Shown in pieces: positions 7,262 to 12,857 of a DNA stretch of 16,133 bases. Both the position numbers and the translations under genes were made by a program. Position 1 is the first letter of the stretch. Every line of letters starts with the position of its first letter. The notes beneath the pieces were generated by a model. It was given only the letters and a program-made list of their open reading frames with translations, was not told where the DNA came from and made no database searches. The DNA is from Alphaproteobacteria bacterium (lineage in GTDB: Bacteria > Pseudomonadota > Alphaproteobacteria > Sphingomonadales > Sphingomonadaceae), in contig JAENVZ010000194.1 in NCBI GenBank assembly GCA_016650315.1, positions 1-16,133 of the forward strand. The letters run 5' to 3'.

Positions 7262-7297
7262 ATGGGCATCTTTTCCAGTATTGGAGCCAAGAATTGA
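7262..7297 (+). CDS. Possible 11-codon leader ORF overlapping the TTG start of the next gene
   Basis: ATG at 7262 opens the frame MGIFSSIGAKN. Its TGA (7295-7297) overlaps the TTG start codon (7294-7296) of the carboxynorspermidine synthase gene as TTGA. It covers that gene's GGAG Shine-Dalgarno (7283-7286), so ribosomes finishing it would be placed to restart at the TTG. A weak AGAG lies nine bases upstream; alternatively the transcript could begin at or beside the ATG and be leaderless. An 11-codon frame can easily arise by chance; only the exact overlap makes it notable. Confidence 0.25.
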   Translation: MGIFSSIGAKN

Positions 7298-8499
7298 GCA
7301 AGATACTAGTCATCGGCGCAGGTGGCGTCGGGTCCGTAGCCGTCCACAAGATGGCCATGAATTCCGATATTTTCAGCGATATCACACTGGCCAGCCGACG
7401 GGTCGCAAAATGCGATGCTGTCGCGGAATCGGTCAAGCAGCGCACAGGCGTTGTCATTCATACAGCGCAAGTCGATGCCGACGATGTGGAGGCAACGGCA
7501 GCGCTGATCGCCAGGGTTCAGCCAAAGCTCGTCGTCAATCTGGCGCTGCCCTATCAGGACCTTTCCATCATGGAGGCGTGCCTGAAAACCGGCGTTCATT
7601 ATATGGACACTGCCAATTACGAACCCCGCGACGAGGCAAAGTTCGAATATCACTGGCAATGGGCCTATCAGGAACGGTTTAAAGAAGCCGGGCTGATGGC
7701 CCTGCTGGGATCAGGCTTCGATCCCGGCGTGACCAGCGTATTTGCGACCTATTTGAAGAAGCATCATCTCGACCGCATCGACACGCTCGACATTCTCGAT
7801 TGCAATGGCGGCGATCATGGCCAGCATTTCGCCACCAACTTCAACCCGGAAATCAACATCCGGGAAGTGACCGCCGTTGCCCGGCACTGGGAAAATGGCG
7901 ACTGGGTGGAAACCCCGCCCCTGTCGCACAAGCAGAGTTTCGATTTCGATCAGGTCGGGCCAAAGAACATGTACCTCATGTATCATGAGGAACTGGAGTC
8001 CCTGAAAACGCACTTGCCGGAAATCAAGCGCATCCGGTTCTGGATGACCTTTGGCGACGCGTATCTCAAACATCTTGAAGTGCTGCAGAATGTCGGCATG
8101 ACGCGGATCGACCCGGTGATGTACGAAGGCCGCGAAATCATTCCGCTCCAATTCCTCAAGGCCGTGCTGCCCGAACCGGCCAGCCTGGGCGTGACCACCA
8201 AGGGCAAGACCAATATCGGCGACATCGCAACGGGACAGAAGGATGGCGAACCCAAAACCTTCTACATCTCCAATATATGCGACCATGAAGAGGCCTATGC
8301 CGAAACCGGCAATCAGGCGGTCAGCTATACCACCGGCGTTCCCGCGATGATCGGCGCGGCGATGATTCTGACCGGTGCGTGGGCGGGCAAAGGCGTGTTC
8401 AACATGGAACAGTTCGATCCCGACCCCTTCATGGACATGCTGAACAAGCATGGCTTGCCGTGGCAGGTGAAGGAATTGGGCGGGCCGCTGGATTTTTGA
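7294..8499 (+). CDS. Carboxynorspermidine/carboxyspermidine synthase (saccharopine dehydrogenase family)
   Basis: This NADPH-dependent enzyme condenses putrescine (or diaminopropane) with aspartate semialdehyde and reduces the imine to carboxyspermidine (or carboxynorspermidine). The protein has about 401 residues, the usual length. It begins with a Rossmann motif (ILVIGAGGVGSV, glycines at 8, 10, 11 and 13) and has the saccharopine-dehydrogenase-like MDTANYEPRDEAKFEYHWQW and GSGFDPGVTSVFATY segments. The start is a TTG with GGAG seven bases upstream; no in-frame ATG fits the family start SKILVIGAGG. The neighbouring nspC, seven bases downstream, catalyses the next step, which supports this call over lysine-pathway saccharopine dehydrogenase. 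Which diamine is used cannot be read from the sequence. Confidence 0.94.
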   Translation: MSKILVIGAGGVGSVAVHKMAMNSDIFSDITLASRRVAKCDAVAESVKQRTGVVIHTAQVDADDVEATAALIARVQPKLVVNLALPYQDLSIMEACLKTGVHYMDTANYEPRDEAKFEYHWQWAYQERFKEAGLMALLGSGFDPGVTSVFATYLKKHHLDRIDTLDILDCNGGDHGQHFATNFNPEINIREVTAVARHWENGDWVETPPLSHKQSFDFDQVGPKNMYLMYHEELESLKTHLPEIKRIRFWMTFGDAYLKHLEVLQNVGMTRIDPVMYEGREIIPLQFLKAVLPEPASLGVTTKGKTNIGDIATGQKDGEPKTFYISNICDHEEAYAETGNQAVSYTTGVPAMIGAAMILTGAWAGKGVFNMEQFDPDPFMDMLNKHGLPWQVKELGGPLDF

Positions 8500-8506
8500 T
8501 CTGACC

Positions 8507-9694
8507 ATGGAAACCAGAGCCGGCGATCCCGGGGCGTTCGCGCATTTCGACCTGAACCGCGTCCCCTCCCCCAGTTTCGTGGTGGATGAGGCGGCGGTGC
8601 GGCGCAATCTGGCGATCCTCAAGGATGTGCGTGACCGCTCCGGCATCAGGATGCTGGCGGCACTCAAGGCCTTCTCCATGTGGTCGCTGGGTGGGGTCGT
8701 TGCCGAATATCTCGACGGCGTCTGTGCTTCGGGTATTTTCGAAGCGCGACTGGGGCGCGACTATTATGCCGGTCCCAACCAGGATAAAGAGGTCGCCACC
8801 TATTGCGCTGGCTACAAGGCGGACGATCTGCGTGCTATCCTTGGCTTGTCGGATCACGTTATCTTCAACAGCCCGGCGCAGATTGCACGCTTCCGTCCGA
8901 TCATCGAAGACGCGCGGCGGGACGGCAAAAAGTTCGATATTGGCCTGCGCATCAATCCCGAACATCGTGAGGGCGAGGTCGAAAAATACGACCCCTGCCA
9001 GTTGCACAGTCGCCTGGGCCACCCGATCAGCCAACTGGGCGCTGCCGATCTGGAGGGGGTGTCCGGCCTGCATTTCCATACGCTGTGCGAACAGGATTTT
9101 CTGCCGCTGGAACGAACATGGGCGGCGGTCGAACCCGTTATCCGACCCTATCTGGGCCAACTCACATGGCTGAATTTCGGCGGCGGGCATCATATCACCC
9201 GCGCTGATTACCAGCGGGAGGCACTGATCGCTTTCCTGAAGCGAATCCGGCAGGAAACCGGCCTTGATCTGTATCTCGAACCCGGCGAGGCGGTGGCGCT
9301 CGACGCGGGCATCCTTGTCGGCGAGATACTCGACGTCATGGACAATGCTATGCCGGTCGCCATCACCGACATCAGCGCGACCTGCCACATGCCCGACGTG
9401 ATTGAGGCGCCCTATCGTCCGGCCATGCTCGACGAGCGGCAAGACGGCCCATTGGTGCGGCTAGGCGGCCCGTCCTGTCTGGCAGGTGATATTATCGGTG
9501 ATTATCGCCTTCCCGCCACGGCTCATCCCGGCCAACGGATCGCCTTTCTGGATCAGGCGCATTATTCGATGGTGAAGACCAATACGTTCAACGGCGTGCC
9601 ATTGCCGTCCATCTATCTGTGGAACAGCCAAACCGACGCATTGCGCGAAATTCGCAGCTTTGGCTATGACGATTTCCGCAATCGCCTTTCATGA
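8507..9694 (+). CDS. nspC: Carboxynorspermidine/carboxyspermidine decarboxylase NspC
   Basis: This pyridoxal-phosphate enzyme of the alanine racemase fold removes the carboxyl group from carboxyspermidine or carboxynorspermidine to give spermidine or norspermidine. In its 395 residues I see the cofactor Lys54 in LAALKAFSMWS and the motif GLHFHTLCE (188-195, His191). The glycine-rich phosphate loop is WLNFGGGHHI (221-230), followed by LYLEPGEA (256-262). Cys324 in RLGGPSCLAGD, contributed across the dimer, completes the active site. The FSMWS and GPSCLAGD signatures distinguish it from diaminopimelate or ornithine decarboxylases. It follows the synthase with no clear Shine-Dalgarno, suggesting translational coupling. 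Confidence 0.95.
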   Translation: METRAGDPGAFAHFDLNRVPSPSFVVDEAAVRRNLAILKDVRDRSGIRMLAALKAFSMWSLGGVVAEYLDGVCASGIFEARLGRDYYAGPNQDKEVATYCAGYKADDLRAILGLSDHVIFNSPAQIARFRPIIEDARRDGKKFDIGLRINPEHREGEVEKYDPCQLHSRLGHPISQLGAADLEGVSGLHFHTLCEQDFLPLERTWAAVEPVIRPYLGQLTWLNFGGGHHITRADYQREALIAFLKRIRQETGLDLYLEPGEAVALDAGILVGEILDVMDNAMPVAITDISATCHMPDVIEAPYRPAMLDERQDGPLVRLGGPSCLAGDIIGDYRLPATAHPGQRIAFLDQAHYSMVKTNTFNGVPLPSIYLWNSQTDALREIRSFGYDDFRNRLS

Positions 9695-9728
9695 CAGTTT
9701 TGTGACAGTCTTTTTTTGACCCTCAGGG

Positions 9729-9757
9729 TTTACAGCGGGGTCCTGCATTTATATATC
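9729..9757 (+). promoter_or_regulatory. Candidate promoter upstream of ornithine decarboxylase
   Basis: TTTACA (9729-9734), a 17-base spacer and TATATC (9752-9757) make a reasonable sigma-70 type promoter. Transcription would start near 9764, just before the SD-sequestering hairpin. The same DNA is part of a second inverted repeat (9733-9769), so if this promoter is used, that upstream hairpin would not be in the RNA. A T7 run at 9711-9717 after nspC has no preceding stem, so read-through from nspC cannot be excluded. Confidence 0.4.
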
Positions 9758-9830
9758 GCACCCCTGCTGCCCCATGGGACTTCCACCGCAAGGCAGCCTA
9801 ACTGCTAATAACGAACCCACTGGAGGTCCC
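9733..9830 (+). promoter_or_regulatory. Structured leader of ornithine decarboxylase, SD-sequestering; candidate speF-type motif
   Basis: Two hairpins can be drawn. The upstream one pairs CAGCGGGGT (9733-9741) with ACCCCTGCTG (9760-9769), nine pairs with one bulged T. The downstream one pairs GGGACTTCCA (9776-9785) with TGGAGGTCCC (9821-9830), ten consecutive pairs with a single wobble. It buries the GGAGG Shine-Dalgarno (9822-9826) of the TTG start at 9836. Inside its loop a 5-bp hairpin pairs GGCAG (9792-9796) with CTGCT (9802-9806). A conserved RNA called the speF motif is known upstream of alphaproteobacterial ornithine decarboxylases of this type, and this leader is probably a member. 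I cannot check its consensus here, and the ligand or trigger is not visible. Confidence 0.65.
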
Positions 9831-9835
9831 TTGAA

Positions 9836-11032
9836 TTGTCCAAGCATCATAGCGCGCTGGGGATAGCTACTGCCCTCAATCCGGTCGATCCGGTAACGCT
9901 TTTTCGTCCGCAGGCTGCACGCCGCGCTGCCCAATTCTTCGTTCAGAAGTTTCCAGGCAAGTCGCTCTATGCAGTCAAGGCGAATCCTTCGCCCGAGCTT
10001 ATGATGACGCTCTGGGATAGCGGGATCACGCATTATGACGTCGCCTCAATTGCCGAGGTGCGGCTGGTCGCCCGCGTTCTGCCAGAAGCCACGCTGTGCT
10101 TCATGCACCCGGTCAAGTCCGAAGAGGCCATTGCCGAGGCCTATCATCAGCATGGCGTGCGCGTCTTCTCCCTCGACACGATGGAGGAACTGGACAAGAT
10201 CATGCGGGCGACGAACAACGCGACGGACTTGTATCTGTGCGTTCGCCTGCGCGTGTCATCCGATTATTCGAAGCTGAGCCTTGCGTCAAAATTCGGCGTG
10301 GAAGTGGGCGACGCCAAGGAATTGCTGATGGCCACCCGCCAGGCTGCCGATGCGCTGGGCATCTGCTTCCATGTCGGCAGCCAGGCGATGACGCCCCATG
10401 CCTATACGCAGGCCATGGAGCGCGTCCGCATGGCCATCGTCGATGCGTCAGTCACAGTCGACATCATCGATGTCGGCGGGGGTTTCCCATCGGTTTATCC
10501 GGGCATGGAACCGCCCGCGCTCGAACTCTATTTCGACGCCATCGACCGCGCCTTCGAAAGCCTGCCGATCAGCTATTCGGCTGAACTGTGGTGCGAACCG
10601 GGCCGCGCGCTGGCGGCGGAATATAGCAGCCTGATCGTGCGGGTAGAACGCCGCCGGGATGAAGAACTCTATATCAACGACGGCGCCTATGGTGCGCTGT
10701 TCGATGCAGCGCATCTTGGCTGGCGTTTCCCGGTCAAGTTGCTCCGGGAACAGGGCAGCGCGGCAGAGCTGGCGGACTTCAGCTTTTATGGCCCAACCTG
10801 CGATGATATGGACCATATGGCTGGGCCGTTTTCTCTGCCCGCCGACATCAAGGCTGGAGACTATATCGAAATCGGCATGCTGGGTGCCTATGGTTGCGCG
10901 ATGCGGACCGCGTTCAATGGCTTTGGTTCGGGCGCGGTGCATGAAGTCACCGACGAGCCAATGGAAAGCCTGTACCGCGAAACCGTTGAGCCGCTACGCC
11001 GCCCCGCCACAGTCGTGTCGATCAATCGCTGA
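9836..11032 (+). CDS. Ornithine decarboxylase (alanine racemase fold, PLP-dependent)
   Basis: This eukaryote-like ornithine decarboxylase converts ornithine to putrescine. In its 398 residues I see the cofactor Lys48 in LYAVKANPS, His179 in CFHVGSQ, the phosphate-binding DVGGGFP (212-218), and CEPGR (253-257). YGPTCDDMD carries the catalytic Cys322, contributed across the dimer interface. The GPTCDDMD motif is ornithine/lysine decarboxylase-like rather than diaminopimelate decarboxylase-like; some relatives also accept lysine. The start is TTG with a strong GGAGG nine bases upstream; SKHHSALGI is not preceded by an in-frame ATG. It lies 141 bases after nspC with its own structured leader, so it is likely expressed separately from the synthase pair while feeding it putrescine. 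Confidence 0.95.
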   Translation: MSKHHSALGIATALNPVDPVTLFRPQAARRAAQFFVQKFPGKSLYAVKANPSPELMMTLWDSGITHYDVASIAEVRLVARVLPEATLCFMHPVKSEEAIAEAYHQHGVRVFSLDTMEELDKIMRATNNATDLYLCVRLRVSSDYSKLSLASKFGVEVGDAKELLMATRQAADALGICFHVGSQAMTPHAYTQAMERVRMAIVDASVTVDIIDVGGGFPSVYPGMEPPALELYFDAIDRAFESLPISYSAELWCEPGRALAAEYSSLIVRVERRRDEELYINDGAYGALFDAAHLGWRFPVKLLREQGSAAELADFSFYGPTCDDMDHMAGPFSLPADIKAGDYIEIGMLGAYGCAMRTAFNGFGSGAVHEVTDEPMESLYRETVEPLRRPATVVSINR

Positions 11033-11044
11033 TATAAGTTTTAT

Positions 11045-11073
11045 TTGACAACTTAATTGCCATTGGGCATCCT
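11045..11073 (+). promoter_or_regulatory. Candidate promoter upstream of the MAPEG gene
   Basis: A perfect -35 hexamer TTGACA (11045-11050) lies just after the ornithine decarboxylase stop. After 17 bases the best -10 is CATCCT (11068-11073), a weak match. Transcription from here would begin near 11080, downstream of the left arm of the inverted repeat at 11061-11104. Confidence 0.35.
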
Positions 11074-11104
11074 CCTGTTCGAAAGAGCAAGGGGATGCCC
11101 AATG
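11061..11104 (+). repeat. 12-bp perfect inverted repeat enclosing the MAPEG start codon
   Basis: CATTGGGCATCC (11061-11072) is the exact reverse complement of GGATGCCCAATG (11093-11104). One wobble and one G-C pair extend the stem, leaving a loop of roughly 16 bases. The right arm ends exactly with the preferred ATG of the MAPEG gene (11102-11104) and includes most of the AGGGG Shine-Dalgarno (11090-11094). There is no following T-tract, so a simple terminator for the upstream gene is unlikely. In a transcript that includes both arms, initiation at 11102 would be blocked. Confidence 0.8.
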
Positions 11105-11533
11105 TCGATGCCTATTCTCGCACCCGCCGCCGCGTTGATTGTCTGGTCTATCATTATGCTGCTCTGGGCATTGGCGACGCGCCTGCCTGCAGTGACCAAG
11201 CTGAAGATCCCGCCTGAGCGGGCAGTAGGCGGACGAGGCAGCGACCTTGATGGCGTGCTACCGCGAAATATCCAGTGGAAAGCCCATAATTACAATCACC
11301 TGATGGAACAGCCGACGCTGTTTTACGCGGTCGTCATCATCCTGGCGTTGCTGGGTCATGGTGCGGGCTTCAATCTGTGGCTCGCCTGGGCCTATCTGGC
11401 CTTGCGGATCGCGCACAGCCTGTGGCAGGCGATCATCAATACGATCCCGGTGCGGCTGTCGCTGTTCACATTGTCGTCGATTGTGCTGCTGATCCTGTCA
11501 ATCAATGCGCTGAGGGCAGCGTTGACCGTTTGA
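11102..11533 (+). CDS. MAPEG-family membrane protein
   Basis: A 143-residue integral membrane protein of the MAPEG superfamily (membrane-associated proteins in eicosanoid and glutathione metabolism). It has four likely helices (about 8-27, 72-86, 90-110 and 118-140). The family segment after the first loop, RNIQWKAHNYNHLMEQPTLF (55-74), carries the conserved Asn and Glu associated with glutathione binding in characterised members. The bacterial substrate is unknown. The open frame extends to 11057, but ATG at 11102 has AAGGGG seven bases upstream and fits the family length; ATG at 11108 is an alternative. Its 3' end overlaps the convergent methyltransferase gene by 32 bases. Confidence 0.9.
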   Translation: MSMPILAPAAALIVWSIIMLLWALATRLPAVTKLKIPPERAVGGRGSDLDGVLPRNIQWKAHNYNHLMEQPTLFYAVVIILALLGHGAGFNLWLAWAYLALRIAHSLWQAIINTIPVRLSLFTLSSIVLLILSINALRAALTV

Positions 11534-12722
11534 ATACCCCCACCAACTCCACATGGGTTGACCAGCGGAACTGGCCCACCGGTTTCACGGTGTCCAGCGC
11601 ATAACCCGCCTCGGTCAGTAGCTTTGCGTCACGAGCAAAGCTGCCGGGGTTGCAGGAGATATAGGCAATGACCGGCACGTCCGATTGGGTGAGTTGCAGC
11701 ACCTGATCGCGCGCACCGGCGCGGGGTGGGTCGAGGATGATGGCTTCGAAGCGGTTGAGTTCGGCGGGGATCAATGGGCGGCGGAAAAGGTCGCGGTGAT
11801 CGCCGGCAAACTTGCGCCCTGACCGGTTGGCGGCAGATGTGAGGGACAGCACCAGATCGCGTGCCGCCTCCGCCGCGTAGACGGCCTTGCCCTTCCCCAC
11901 TGACAGGGCGAAGGTGCCAAGGCCGCTGAACAGGTCCGCGATGACGGCGGCGTTGACCGTGGCGGCACGGACAACATCGACCAGAGCCGCCTCCCCATCC
12001 GCCGTCGCCTGTAGAAAAGCAAAAGGCGGAAAGGATACCGGCACATCGCCAAAGCTGACCGTCACCGGCTCTGGCTCCCAACGAATTTGCGGACCATCGC
12101 CTTCATCGATGCAAAGGCGGGCTAGACCGTACTCCTGCGCGAATGCTGTCAAGCGTTCGGCGGTTTCCAACCCATCGGCCCCGACATTTTCGAGCAACAG
12201 GTCAATGCCCTGATCAGTCAGCGTCATGCGAACATGCGCGGCGCGGCGATCCTCGACCAGACCGATCAGCAGCCCCCGCAACGGCGCGACCAGTGCGAAG
12301 AGCAAAGGGTGCAGAATATCGCACATCGCCATATCGACGATGCGATGGCTGTTTTCGCTGGAAAAGCCGATATGCAGTTTCTTGCCGAAACGCGCAGCGC
12401 GCAGAGAGGCGCGGCGGCGGCTATGCGGCGGGGAAACATAGGCAGGCAGCACCTCGCGCGCCTCCACCCCCTGCCCCACCAGCGCGCCCGCTACCCGGTC
12501 GCGCACATAGGTGGCAAGGCTGTCCTCATCGAGATGCTGAAGCTGGCACCCGCCGCACAGCGGAAAATGCTTGCAGGAAGGCTCGACATGATGCGGCCCA
12601 AGAATCAGGCCACCGTCAGAGGCAATCTGATCGCCCGGCGCGCTGAGCGGCACATGGCGGCCATCGGCGGTAACGCCGTCGCCCTTGGCGGCGATACGGA
12701 TAATTTCATTGGGGTTAACCAT
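11502..12722 (-). CDS. 23S rRNA (uracil-5-)-methyltransferase, RumA/RlmD type
   Basis: An S-adenosylmethionine-dependent RNA m5U methyltransferase with an iron-sulfur cluster, about 406 residues from the preferred ATG at 12722 (MVNPNEIIRIAAKGDGVT). Cluster cysteines are Cys50, Cys56 and Cys59 in CKHFPLCGGCQ plus Cys134 in MCDILHP, matching the RumA C-x5-C-x2-C...C pattern. The SAM-binding motif is DLFSGLGTFALSVGK (263-277). DPPRAGARDQV (331-341) and the catalytic ISCNPGSFARD with Cys357 follow. The target is probably a uridine in 23S rRNA, but RlmC, RlmD and TrmA specificities cannot be separated by eye. Last gene of the minus-strand group, downstream of a REP-like element. The open frame extends to 12797, but those extra codons run into that element. 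Confidence 0.93.
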   Translation of the reverse strand: MVNPNEIIRIAAKGDGVTADGRHVPLSAPGDQIASDGGLILGPHHVEPSCKHFPLCGGCQLQHLDEDSLATYVRDRVAGALVGQGVEAREVLPAYVSPPHSRRRASLRAARFGKKLHIGFSSENSHRIVDMAMCDILHPLLFALVAPLRGLLIGLVEDRRAAHVRMTLTDQGIDLLLENVGADGLETAERLTAFAQEYGLARLCIDEGDGPQIRWEPEPVTVSFGDVPVSFPPFAFLQATADGEAALVDVVRAATVNAAVIADLFSGLGTFALSVGKGKAVYAAEAARDLVLSLTSAANRSGRKFAGDHRDLFRRPLIPAELNRFEAIILDPPRAGARDQVLQLTQSDVPVIAYISCNPGSFARDAKLLTEAGYALDTVKPVGQFRWSTHVELVGVFKRSTLPSAH

Positions 12723-12750
12723 AAGGCTTGGATGCTCGCCTATCTTAAAT

Positions 12751-12823
12751 CCGTTCGCGTCGAGCGAAGTCGAGACACGTTTGCGCCAAGTCAGCATCCC
12801 TCGACTTCGCTCGGGACCAACGG
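12751..12823. repeat. REP-like inverted repeat element
   Basis: The left arm at 12751-12774 contains CGAGCGAAGTCGAG (12761-12774); the right arm at 12800-12823 contains its exact reverse complement CTCGACTTCGCTCG. Over the whole 24-base arms 20 positions pair, including CCGTT/AACGG at the outer ends, with a 25-base loop. I recall this core, often translated in spurious frames as RSRDT or PSTSLGTNG, as a common intergenic repeat in sphingomonad genomes. It lies between the methyltransferase start and the NAD(P)HX repair gene and could form a strong hairpin in the read-through transcript. Confidence 0.8.
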
Positions 12824-12857
12824 ATGACGTTTGAAAATAGAGAAATACTCATCCGCA

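Noticed and set aside
7711-8679. Minus-strand frame of 322 codons opposite the carboxynorspermidine synthase
   Set aside because: Shadow of the synthase/nspC pair on the plus strand; no domain recognised.
9692-9717. Possible terminator after nspC (repeat TGACAGT twice, then T7)
   Set aside because: The two TGACAGT copies are direct, not inverted, so no stem precedes the T run. Not reported as a terminator.
9836-11032. Diaminopimelate decarboxylase as the identity of this gene
   Set aside because: The fold is shared, but GPTCDDMD and the length of about 398 fit ornithine/lysine decarboxylase, and the polyamine context agrees.
12234-12827. Plus-strand frame of 197 codons ending in PSTSLGTNG
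   Set aside because: It is antisense to the rRNA methyltransferase and its tail is the translated REP-like repeat. No family features.
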